Source of the DNA: Candidatus Woesearchaeota archaeon
GTDB lineage: Archaea > Nanobdellota > Nanobdellia > SCGC-AAA011-G17 > JACPNG01
Assembly (NCBI GenBank): GCA_016185555.1
Contig: JACPNI010000047.1
Coordinates: forward strand, 1 to 18,342
Direction of reading: 5' to 3'
Length of the DNA stretch: 18,342 nucleotides
The notes under the pieces were generated by a model. That model searched no databases. It had not been told where the DNA came from and was given only the letters and a program-made list of their open reading frames with translations. The position numbers were made by a program, and so were the translations under genes. Below, in pieces: positions 7,630 through 13,919 of this stretch. Within the stretch, counting starts at the first letter, position 1; each line of letters starts with the position of its first letter.

Positions 7630-8211
7630 ATGAAAATCAAACTTACTAAAGAACAAGAAATTGTTAAATTGATGTTTAAGGATTTCCTTACAGAGTATAA
7701 TAGCAGGAATATAAGCCCTAAGGTAGGACTTACACATTCTGGATCATTTAGAGCACTCAAAAAGTTGGGAGAAAAGGAAATAGTAAAATCAAGGCAGGAC
7801 GGGAAGGCAGTTATTTATTCTCTCAATTTCGAAAACCCTCTAACACTTAAAGAAATAGAAACTACATTAACAATTGAGGCTCTTAATCATAGAATGTGGA
7901 TTGAGGAGTTTAAAAAACTAGAGGGAAAAGCAAAATCGGTGGTTTTATTCGGCTCTATTCTTAGAAATGAAAAAGAAGCAAGAGATATTGATCTTCATGT
8001 TGTAGCTGATAAAAAAGAGTATCGTGAAATAAAAAAGATTATTGAAGAAAGAAATAAAATACTTCCCAAACCAATCCATCTTGTTTTTCAGACTCCAGAT
8101 GACTTCAAGAGCGATGTTAAAAGAAAATATAAAGTGACTATGGAAATAATTAAAATGGGCATAGTCCTTTTTGGGCAGGATGAATTTAGAAAAATGGTGA
8201 TAGAAAAATGA
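7630..8211 (+). CDS. Winged-helix plus minimal nucleotidyltransferase (MNT) antitoxin
   Basis: This 193-residue fusion starts with a DNA-binding domain of about 80 residues. ISPKVGLTHSGSFRALKKLGEKEIVKSRQDGKAVIYSLN reads as recognition helix and wing. A pol-beta-like minimal nucleotidyltransferase follows with VVLFGS and then D-I-D after nine residues, matching the GSX9-10DXD metal site. In known MNT-HEPN modules the MNT protein is the antitoxin and can AMPylate its HEPN partner. The third catalytic carboxylate, usually an Asp on the next strand, appears to be His (KPIHLVF). I choose the ATG at 7630; in-frame TTG codons at 7585 and 7606 would put the operator palindrome inside the gene. The stop overlaps the HEPN start as ATGA, implying translational coupling. 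The winged-helix part probably autoregulates the operon. Confidence 0.82.
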   Translation: MKIKLTKEQEIVKLMFKDFLTEYNSRNISPKVGLTHSGSFRALKKLGEKEIVKSRQDGKAVIYSLNFENPLTLKEIETTLTIEALNHRMWIEEFKKLEGKAKSVVLFGSILRNEKEARDIDLHVVADKKEYREIKKIIEERNKILPKPIHLVFQTPDDFKSDVKRKYKVTMEIIKMGIVLFGQDEFRKMVIEK

Positions 8212-8714
8212 CCCAAGCATCTAATAAAGTTGATTGGTGCTTAGAAAAAGCTAAAAAAGAATTGCAACAAGGTAAGAAACATCGGGGATTGGTAAAGCGA
8301 GAGCCCGATATGGAAGAGGCAAGGAACCATATTACAAAAGCAGAACATAACTTATCTGCAATAACTTATTTTGATAAAGGTGGTTTTTCTGACTGGAGCA
8401 TGAGTGTTGCTTTTTATTCCATCTATCATTGCTTTTTAGCTATTGCAGCAAAATTTGGTTATGAAAGCAGAAATCAAGAATGTACTATTGCTCTTATTAA
8501 ATCTCTTAAAGAAACTAATCAAATAGACCTCGATAATAGATTTATAAGGGTATTGGAAAATTATGACGAAAAAGATATCCAGAATGTCATTGGGAAAAGA
8601 GAGTTTTATACTTATGGAACAACTCTTTCTGTAGAAGACAAAGAGGAAATCAAGAAAAGTATCCAACTATGTAAGGATTGTATCTTGCAAACAAGAAAGA
8701 TTCTATTTCAGTAA
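8208..8714 (+). CDS. HEPN-domain protein, toxin partner of MNT
   Basis: This 168-residue all-helical protein fits HEPN (PF05168-like) partners of MNT proteins. It has DWCLEKAKKEL, then EARNHITKAEHNLSAITYF, then FSDWSMSVAFYSIYHCFLAIAAKFGYESRN, the four-helix core with the S-x-x-x-x-x-Y-Y-x-x-x-H-type helix. HEPN toxins are RNases whose active site is R-X4-6-H. Here no Arg lies four to six residues before any of the four His (25, 41, 47, 74); the place after GYESRN has Cys where His might be expected. It may be a non-nuclease HEPN, or use another site such as Tyr134-Tyr136 (REFYTYG), which could also be a modification target. It overlaps the MNT gene by 4 bases. Pairing is sure from context; toxicity is not. 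Confidence 0.78.
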   Translation: MTQASNKVDWCLEKAKKELQQGKKHRGLVKREPDMEEARNHITKAEHNLSAITYFDKGGFSDWSMSVAFYSIYHCFLAIAAKFGYESRNQECTIALIKSLKETNQIDLDNRFIRVLENYDEKDIQNVIGKREFYTYGTTLSVEDKEEIKKSIQLCKDCILQTRKILFQ

Positions 8715-8796
8715 GCAAAGCTAATTCCCACATAAAGCCGTATATTATTTAGGGATAATACGAAGTTAATTTAAAAGACATAAACCTTATAAAATG

Positions 8797-8833
8797 AATT
8801 TTAAGGTTGCTGGTACTGATTAAGATTAGAAAA
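8797..8833 (+). repeat. Direct repeat copy 2: remnant of a radical SAM gene 3' end
   Basis: In a gene-free stretch (8715-8879), this segment repeats 7191-7227 with three C-to-T changes. Read in the equivalent frame it gives N-F-K-V-A-G-T-D-stop against N-L-K-V-A-G-T-D-stop; one change is synonymous and two fall in a Leu-to-Phe codon. It looks like the tail of a lost paralogous coding sequence. The rest of the stretch holds the relB promoter and nothing else I can name. Confidence 0.75.
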
Positions 8834-8840
8834 TCATTAA

Positions 8841-8851
8841 ATTTATATAAG
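8841..8851 (+). promoter_or_regulatory. TATA box of the relBE operon
   Basis: ATTTATATAAG predicts a transcription start near 8872, giving a very short leader before the ATG at 8880. The same TTTATA-type element precedes the genes at 10643, 11888 and 15749 (minus). Confidence 0.5.
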
Positions 8852-8879
8852 CTCGTAGTTACTCTTTAAGTTGATAAAA

Positions 8880-9062
8880 ATGATGGATACTATAACAATA
8901 AAGAAAGACATTTTCGAAGAGCTAGTGAAGAAGAAAGAAGAATTTGATGCTATTATTGAGTCGATTGAGCTTATGAGCAATCTAGAGGTTCAAAAGTCTA
9001 TTAAAAAAAGCAAAGAAGATATAAAAGCAGGAAGGGTTCATAAACTAAAAGAGCTTCTTTAG
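8880..9062 (+). CDS. RelB-like antitoxin
   Basis: This 60-residue charged helical protein (MMDTITIKKDIFEELVKKKEEFDAIIESIELM, then SIKKSKEDIKAGRVHKLKELL) lies 12 bases before a RelE-type toxin. The second half, with KKSKEDIKAGRV, matches the toxin-binding tail common to archaeal RelB-type antitoxins (the ...SxEDxKxGRxxxL pattern). An in-frame TTG at 8871 would add three residues, but it sits at the predicted transcription start, so ATG 8880 (or ATG 8883) is preferred. It should neutralise the RelE protein and, with it, repress the shared promoter. No separate DNA-binding domain can be recognised. Confidence 0.75.
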   Translation: MMDTITIKKDIFEELVKKKEEFDAIIESIELMSNLEVQKSIKKSKEDIKAGRVHKLKELL

Positions 9063-9074
9063 GAATATTTTAAA

Positions 9075-9329
9075 ATGGATTATGAGGTTAGTTTAACTGA
9101 GTCCTTCTTGAGAGATCTAAGAAAGTTAAAAAATAGTTGGCTTGAGAACCAAATATTGAATAAACTAAAAGAATTGGAACAAAGTCCAGAAAGGAATAAA
9201 AGATTAAAATATGGTCTTAAAGATTATTATCGTATAAGAATTGGAAAATTAAGGATACTTTACACAGTTAAAGACGATAAGGTTTATGTTGAAGTTCTTG
9301 TTAAGGGACATAAATATGGTGAAGTTTAA
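9075..9329 (+). CDS. RelE/ParE-superfamily toxin
   Basis: This 84-residue protein is of typical length for the family, whose RelE members cleave mRNA on the ribosome. It has the expected order: an N-terminal strand (YEVSLTESFLRDLRKL), a helical hairpin with NQILNKLKELEQSP, then LKYGLKDYYRIRIGKLRILYTVKDDKVYVEVLVKGHKYGEV. Arg53, Arg55 and Arg60 occupy the places of the RNA-binding and catalytic basic residues, and the final strand ends in GHK instead of the common GHR. The toxin is complete and directly follows its antitoxin. It ends only 8 bases before a glycosyltransferase ATG with no promoter seen between, so read-through into that gene is likely. Confidence 0.85.
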   Translation: MDYEVSLTESFLRDLRKLKNSWLENQILNKLKELEQSPERNKRLKYGLKDYYRIRIGKLRILYTVKDDKVYVEVLVKGHKYGEV

Positions 9330-9337
9330 TACTTAAA

Positions 9338-10504
9338 ATGAAACCAAAAGTTTGTATGCTTGTTCATAATCCTCCATTTCAAGGGGGCGTAGTTCAGTTC
9401 TGTGTTTTATTAGTAAATTCATTAAAGTCAAGTGTAGACTTAAATGTTGTAGGTTTTAAGAAATTATACCCCCCTTTACTTTATAAAGGTAAATTACCAA
9501 AACAAAATAATTCAACTATAAATTTTGAGGTTCCAGCATATAATTTTGTTACTTGGTATAGTCCATTTTCCTGGATAAAAGCTTATAATCATATGAAGAA
9601 AGCAGATGTTATCCATTTACATTGGATTTCTCCTTTATTAACTCCATTGCAGTACACCATATTAAAATTAAATAAATTATTTGCAAAGAAAAAGGTTGTT
9701 TTAACATGCCATAATATACAGCCACATGAAAGCACAATTTTTGATAAAGTGTTTACTAAAGCAATATTTTCAAAAGTTGATCATTTTGTTGTTCATGCAG
9801 AAGAGAATAAAAAAAGATTGGTTAATGAGTTTGGAATTAATGATAAAAATATCAGTGTAATCCATCATGGAGACTTTTCTTTTTTTACAAAATTTAGAAA
9901 AGAAACTAAACAAGAACTTAAGAAAGAATTTAATTTAGAAAATAAAAAAGTTATTTTGTTCTTTGGCTATATCAGAAAATACAAGGGCTTAAGGTTTTTA
10001 ATAAAGGCAATGCCTAAGATTATTGAGAAAAATAAGGATGTATTTTTGGTAGTTGCTGGCGAGATGTGGGAAGGCTTAAATGAATATAATGCATTGATTA
10101 AAGCCAATAATATCGAGAATTATATTAAAATTTATCCTTATTATGTTAATGATAAAGAGGTTCATAGATTCTTCGATATGGCAGATATTGTGGTTTTACC
10201 TTATTATAATACAGAACAAACAATTAGTGGTCCTTTATTAGTCAGTTTAGCATTTGGTAAGCCGACTATAGTTTCTAAGGTTGGTGGTATTAAAGAAATG
10301 ATTAAAGATAATTATAACGGTATATTGGTTGAAGGAAGTAATATAAGCCAGTTAGCAGATAAAACAAATATGCTCCTTAATGACAAGAAACTACAGGAAA
10401 AATTATCTAGGAATGCAGTTGAGACTGTTAAAAGAGATAATAAATGGGAAGATGTTGCAAGATTTTATTTTAATCTTTATGAGTCAGTTTTGAATAATAA
10501 ATAA
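9338..10504 (+). CDS. GT4-family glycosyltransferase (second)
   Basis: This 388-residue GT-B glycosyltransferase begins with an acceptor domain, MKPKVCMLVHNPPFQGGVVQFCVLLVNSL. It continues with ADVIHLHWISPLL, VVLTCHNIQPHES and ISVIHHGDF (about 172-180). The donor domain starts KVILFFGYIRKYKGLRFLIKAM, the usual GT4 domain-2 opening, and ends with SGPLLVSLAFGKPTIVSKVGG. The classical EX7E pair is degenerate: the second Glu is Val (VSLAFGKP) and the first position is Gln, as in some GT4 subgroups with a SG-x-L-L variant. There is no membrane segment. It is not a close duplicate of the GT4 at 3479-4621. It opens the second sub-cluster (GT4, radical SAM, SDR, radical SAM pair). The donor sugar is unknown. 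Confidence 0.87.
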   Translation: MKPKVCMLVHNPPFQGGVVQFCVLLVNSLKSSVDLNVVGFKKLYPPLLYKGKLPKQNNSTINFEVPAYNFVTWYSPFSWIKAYNHMKKADVIHLHWISPLLTPLQYTILKLNKLFAKKKVVLTCHNIQPHESTIFDKVFTKAIFSKVDHFVVHAEENKKRLVNEFGINDKNISVIHHGDFSFFTKFRKETKQELKKEFNLENKKVILFFGYIRKYKGLRFLIKAMPKIIEKNKDVFLVVAGEMWEGLNEYNALIKANNIENYIKIYPYYVNDKEVHRFFDMADIVVLPYYNTEQTISGPLLVSLAFGKPTIVSKVGGIKEMIKDNYNGILVEGSNISQLADKTNMLLNDKKLQEKLSRNAVETVKRDNKWEDVARFYFNLYESVLNNK

Positions 10505-10595
10505 TTTGTTTAATATTAAAATTAATAATTCATAATACATAAAGTATATAAAATAAGCAAAAAGTTTGTTTCGTTATTAAAAATAAGGGATAATC

Positions 10596-10603
10596 TTTAT
10601 ATA
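10596..10603 (+). promoter_or_regulatory. TATA box of the radical SAM gene at 10643
   Basis: TTTATATA lies in a 138-base gene-free, extremely AT-rich stretch (10505-10642). It predicts a start near 10626. A weak GAGG ribosome site at 10631-10634 lies 8 bases before the ATG. Nothing else was found in the stretch. Confidence 0.5.
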
Positions 10604-10642
10604 TCATAAAATAAAAATTGATTAAAGAATGAGGCGTTCACT

Positions 10643-11830
10643 ATGGTTGTACTAAGATATGCTCCAAGAATATTTCCGAGATTAGTTGGTTATAGAATGG
10701 CAAGGCAGGGATTAATTAAAAATCCCCCGGGACCTTTAATCCTAAATTTTAGTGTAACAAATATGTGCCAGTCCAGGTGTACTACTTGCAATATATGGGA
10801 ACTATACAAAAAAAATCCTGGTAAATTAAAGGATGAGCTTACAATTGATGAAATAACAAATATTTTCAAGAGTATGGATCCAATTTTCTTGCTGAATATC
10901 TGTGGTGGTGAGCCTTATTTGAGACTGGATCTTCCGGAAATATGCGAGGCTGCTGATAAATATGTAAAACCAGCAGTGATACATATGCCAACAAATTGCT
11001 TGTCTGTTGAAAACACAAGAAAGAATGCAAGAAGAATTTTAGAAAAAATCAAGCCAACAACGCAGCTTACAATAAAGATGTCATTGGACGGCGTTGGTGA
11101 AGAACATGATAAGGTAAGAGGAATTCAAGGAAACTTTAAGAAATTACTAGAGGTTCACGATATTTTAATTAAATTAAGGCAAGAATATCCGAATCTATAT
11201 GTTGATGCTGGGAGTACAATAAGTAATCTTAATATGGATAAGCTTGGTGAGATTCATGATTATGTAAGTAAAAACCTAAAGGTTGATAATTATCTAAATG
11301 AGATAGCAGATACGAGGGCAGAGCTATTCAATACAGATTTAACAGCAGATGTTCCACAAGATTTTAGGTGTGTAACAAGAGATCTTAAGATAACACCCAA
11401 TGCTCAGGAATATGCTGATGCAACAAAAGAGGTTATGAGATATGTCAGACAAGACATGAAAGAAAAGAAGTTAAGGCCGTTAAGCAGAGTCACACAGGCA
11501 TTAAGGTTGGTTTATTATGAAAGAACAGCTAGAAGCATGTTGGAAGCAAGAAGGATTGTTCCTTGTTATGCTGCCAGAAGTAATTGTCACTTAAACCCAT
11601 GGGGAGATATCTGGGCGTGTAATGTTCAGGCGTTTAGGCATTCAATGGGTAATTTAAGAGATTTTGATTATAATTTCAAGAAGCTATGGACATCTCAGCA
11701 AGCCCAGGATGTAAGAAAATGGGTTGATGCGGAACATTGCCACTGTCCATTGGTTGGTCAGGGATTCTTAGATACTTTGCTTAATCCAATTGAAATGAGT
11801 AAGGTGTTATATAACTATATTATGGCTTAA
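10643..11830 (+). CDS. Radical SAM protein with SPASM/twitch-like C-terminal cysteines
   Basis: This 395-residue protein has the radical SAM cluster motif C42-QSR-C46-TT-C49 after LNFSVTNM, the GGEP SAM-binding motif at 88-91, and MSLDGVGEEHDKVRG (146-160), typical of the PqqE/MoaA-like branch. Extra cysteines at 308, 315, 326, 366 and 368 (CYAARSNC, WACN, HCHCP) lie within a C-terminal domain with N-P-W-G-D-I-W, the layout of SPASM/twitch auxiliary Fe-S domains. The N-terminal RYAPRIFPRLVGYRMARQG is basic and may help membrane or partner contact. Such enzymes modify peptides, sugars or lipids; I cannot assign a substrate. No small precursor-peptide gene is visible nearby, so a peptide-modification (RiPP) role is less likely than lipid or glycan work. 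Confidence 0.85.
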   Translation: MVVLRYAPRIFPRLVGYRMARQGLIKNPPGPLILNFSVTNMCQSRCTTCNIWELYKKNPGKLKDELTIDEITNIFKSMDPIFLLNICGGEPYLRLDLPEICEAADKYVKPAVIHMPTNCLSVENTRKNARRILEKIKPTTQLTIKMSLDGVGEEHDKVRGIQGNFKKLLEVHDILIKLRQEYPNLYVDAGSTISNLNMDKLGEIHDYVSKNLKVDNYLNEIADTRAELFNTDLTADVPQDFRCVTRDLKITPNAQEYADATKEVMRYVRQDMKEKKLRPLSRVTQALRLVYYERTARSMLEARRIVPCYAARSNCHLNPWGDIWACNVQAFRHSMGNLRDFDYNFKKLWTSQQAQDVRKWVDAEHCHCPLVGQGFLDTLLNPIEMSKVLYNYIMA

Positions 11831-11850
11831 GTGATTTAAGATTAAAAAAA

Positions 11851-11858
11851 TTTATAAG
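11851..11858 (+). promoter_or_regulatory. TATA box of the second SDR gene
   Basis: TTTATAAG, preceded by an A-run, is centred about 33 bases before the ATG at 11888 and predicts a very short leader. The genes from 11888 to 14930 have no further gaps, so this promoter probably drives all of them. Confidence 0.5.
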
Positions 11859-11887
11859 CCCATATAGGAGAGCTTTATCGATTTAAA

Positions 11888-12907
11888 ATGAAGTCTAATA
11901 AGGATATTGTTCTAGTTACAGGGGCTAATGGCTTTATAGGCCAGCATCTAGTTATAGGGCTTTTAAAAAAAGGATATAAGGTTAGTGCTTTAGTAAGAAA
12001 AACGAGTAATATTGAAGAATTAACCAGCATCAATGATAAAAACTTTAAGGTAATTCATGGTGATGTAACAGACTATGCTTCTTTATTGGAAGCTACTAAA
12101 AACATTGATTTTGTAATGCATTTAGCTGGGGTAATACACCCCGTAAATGTTGATGATAGTTTTTACTGGAATGTTAATGTTAAAGGCACAGAGAACGTTA
12201 TAAAGGCCTGCGTTGAAAATAAGATTAAGCTTAAAAAATTTGTTCATTGCAGTAGCGTATCTTGTTTTGGAAATTTGAAAGATCCGGATAACACAGTTCT
12301 TGATGAAAGTTTTCCATGCAACCCTGAAAATATATATGGTGTGACAAAGTATAATAGTGAACTTGTTGCATTTGATTTAGCTAAAAAATACAATATACCT
12401 TTAACAGCTATTCGTCCTGGAAGGGTTTACGGTCCTGGGGATTATTCATTAAAACCCCTATTAAAGTTAATAAAAAAGAGATTATTCTTTCATGTTGGTA
12501 GTGATAAATGTTATATGATGCCAGTTTACGTAGATGATTTAGTAAATGCTTTTATTTTAGCTATGGAAAACCCCAATGCTACTGGAAATGCTTATATTAT
12601 TACAGGAAGTGATGCTATAACAAAAAGAGAGTTTACAAATATAGTTGCTAAGGAATTAAATGTTAAACCAAATAAGCTTTCTTTTCCCAAATATTTTGTT
12701 ATTCCGTCTGTTTATTTGCTTGAAAAGTTTTTTTTATTGTTCAACAAGGAGCCACCAATAAGCAGAAAGAAACTAAGGTTTTTTTTATCATCTAGAAGGT
12801 ATAGTATAGATAAGGCAAAGAAAGAGCTGGGATATGAACCAAAGGAAAATATTATTAATGGCATGCAAAAGACAATAGAATGGTACAATCAAAAGAGGAT
12901 TATTTAA
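11888..12907 (+). CDS. Extended SDR, NAD-dependent sugar epimerase/dehydratase (copy 2)
   Basis: This 339-residue paralog of the SDR at 4673 has the same features: G12-A-N-G-F-I-G18, HLAG at 78-81, WNVNVKGTENVI, catalytic Ser at 122-123, Tyr150-GVT-Lys154, RPGRVYGPGD, and the C-terminal SRRYSIDKAKKELGYEP segment. It carries a five-residue N-terminal extension and a short insertion before the active-site Tyr (KDPDNTVLDESFPCNPEN). The DNA around the Rossmann motif and the WNVNVKGTEN helix is nearly identical to copy 1, showing duplication within this locus. The stop TAA is followed directly by the ATG of the next radical SAM gene with no spacer, so the two are co-transcribed. The substrate is unknown; two copies suggest two successive or parallel sugar steps. 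Confidence 0.88.
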   Translation: MKSNKDIVLVTGANGFIGQHLVIGLLKKGYKVSALVRKTSNIEELTSINDKNFKVIHGDVTDYASLLEATKNIDFVMHLAGVIHPVNVDDSFYWNVNVKGTENVIKACVENKIKLKKFVHCSSVSCFGNLKDPDNTVLDESFPCNPENIYGVTKYNSELVAFDLAKKYNIPLTAIRPGRVYGPGDYSLKPLLKLIKKRLFFHVGSDKCYMMPVYVDDLVNAFILAMENPNATGNAYIITGSDAITKREFTNIVAKELNVKPNKLSFPKYFVIPSVYLLEKFFLLFNKEPPISRKKLRFFLSSRRYSIDKAKKELGYEPKENIINGMQKTIEWYNQKRII

Positions 12908-13390
12908 ATGAAATACAGTGATAAAAAGTTTAATGCATTATTATCCTGTGTTGCTGCAAAATTTGGCAAGAAAACCCCCCTTAAGGTAACACATTACATT
13001 ACAGACCGGTGCAATCTTCTTTGCGAGTATTGCTATGCAAAGAAGTTCCAGAAAGGCCCTGCTGAGCTTACTACGCAGCAGGTTAAGGATTCTATGAAGG
13101 AGTTTGCATCTTTTGGATGTACAACCTGGGTATTGATTGGTGGCGAACCCTTGGTGAGGTCTGATATTGGTGAACTAATTGACTATGGTCAAAGCCTTGG
13201 CATGATTGTTAACCTTGTTACGAATGCTTCTTTTGTACCGCAAAAATTAGATCAGGTATGCAGGGCTGATAACCTATATACAAGTTTGGATGGTGAGAAG
13301 GAAATACATGATGCTATAAGGGGCAAGGGCTCTTATGATGCTGTCATGAAAGCAATTGATCTTGTGCAGGGGGCAAGACATTTGTGTTAA
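12908..13390 (+). pseudogene. Radical SAM/SPASM gene copy A, N-terminal half (frameshifted)
   Basis: These 160 codons match residues 1-155 of the intact tandem paralog at 13920 very closely: C35-NLL-C39-EY-C42, GGEP at 78-81, SLDGEKEIHDAIRGKGSYDAV. The frame then departs at Q-G-A-R-H-L-C and stops. In the -1 frame at the G-run 13369-13373 the protein would continue QGGKTFVLNCVVSKE, aligning with GEKGKHVILNCVVSKE of the paralog. A single lost G therefore explains the break. On its own this half has the 4Fe-4S cluster motif but lacks the end of the barrel and the SPASM cysteines, so it should be inactive. The cause may be a true mutation, a sequencing error in the G-run, or -1 slippage. The gene starts immediately at the end of the SDR gene. 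Confidence 0.75.
13369..13373 (+). other. G5 run at the frameshift point
   Basis: Five consecutive G bases lie where copy A loses frame. Adding one G, or slipping one base back on the GGG codon, restores a 335-residue protein that aligns with the intact copy. The paralog has a different sequence at this place. Confidence 0.6.
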
Positions 13391-13914
13391 ACTGCGTAGT
13401 CTCTAAAGAAAACTATACATCAATGGAAAAGCTGGCAAATTTTGCAAAACAAAAAGGCTGTTTTATTAACTTTAATCCAACATATAATCTAAATCCTGGT
13501 GCTGCGAAGTTCTTATTGAGCCTTGATGAAATAAAATACGCTGCTGCGACCATAAAAAGATTAAAGAAAACTAACCCTTATATTATAAGTTCAGCTGAAA
13601 CATTTGAAAGATCAGTTGCTTTTACTGAAGGTAAGATTTCTAGATTCCAAAAGCATTGCCTGGCTGGAATGCTTTACCTGGCATTATCACCAAGCGGAGA
13701 AGTAGGGCCTTGTTATGCTAGACTTGGGGAAGATGGATGGGCTAGCGGTGTAAAGGAAGGCTGGTATAATGCATTTACTAAGATAGGTGATATGAGCAAG
13801 TGTACTTGTGACGTTCATAGTTATTATGATAAAAATGCCTTATTTGGATTGGATTTTAGGGCAATTACAAAAGCGACATTTAATGTATCTTCAGGAAGAG
13901 GAATCTATAGCTGA
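13384..13914 (+). pseudogene. Radical SAM/SPASM gene copy A, C-terminal half (frameshifted)
   Basis: This is the remainder of copy A, in the -1 frame relative to the first half. The GTG at 13384 is only the first start-like codon; true homology begins at about 13372. It matches residues 162-336 of the intact paralog: LNCVVSKE, GCFINFNPTYNL, QKHCLAGMLYLALSPSGEVGPC and DMSKCTCDVH. The last paralog cysteine (Cys306 of copy B) is Ser here (DVHSYYD), so one auxiliary-cluster ligand may be absent even if the frame is restored. No ribosome site precedes the GTG, so separate translation is unlikely. It stops 5 bases before copy B. Confidence 0.72.
13648..13714 (+). repeat. 67-bp segment identical in both tandem radical SAM copies (copy A)
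   Basis: This segment is identical, base for base, to 14664-14730, including synonymous positions, while flanking sequence is clearly diverged. It encodes the QKHCLAGMLYLALSPSGEVGPC region. Confidence 0.85.
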
Positions 13915-13919
13915 CTACT

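Noticed and set aside
7945..8220. Minus-strand 91-codon frame across the MNT/HEPN junction
   Set aside because: It is Phe/Ile-rich shadow coding typical of AT-rich DNA opposite Lys-rich genes, with no start signal.
8739..8762. Hairpin-like TATTAT/ATAATA inverted repeat after the HEPN gene
   Set aside because: It is only A-T pairs apart from a bulged CG extension and has no T-run after it, so it is too weak to call a terminator.
7191..8833. Direct repeats as ends of a transposon or integrated element
   Set aside because: No transposase or integrase and no terminal inverted repeats are present, and the repeat is the coding end of a gene rather than a short target duplication.
10505..10642. 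Possible small RNA or short gene in the 138-base AT-rich gap
   Set aside because: There is no open frame of note, no stable GC stem and no tRNA-like or box C/D features; only a TATA box and a weak ribosome site are visible.
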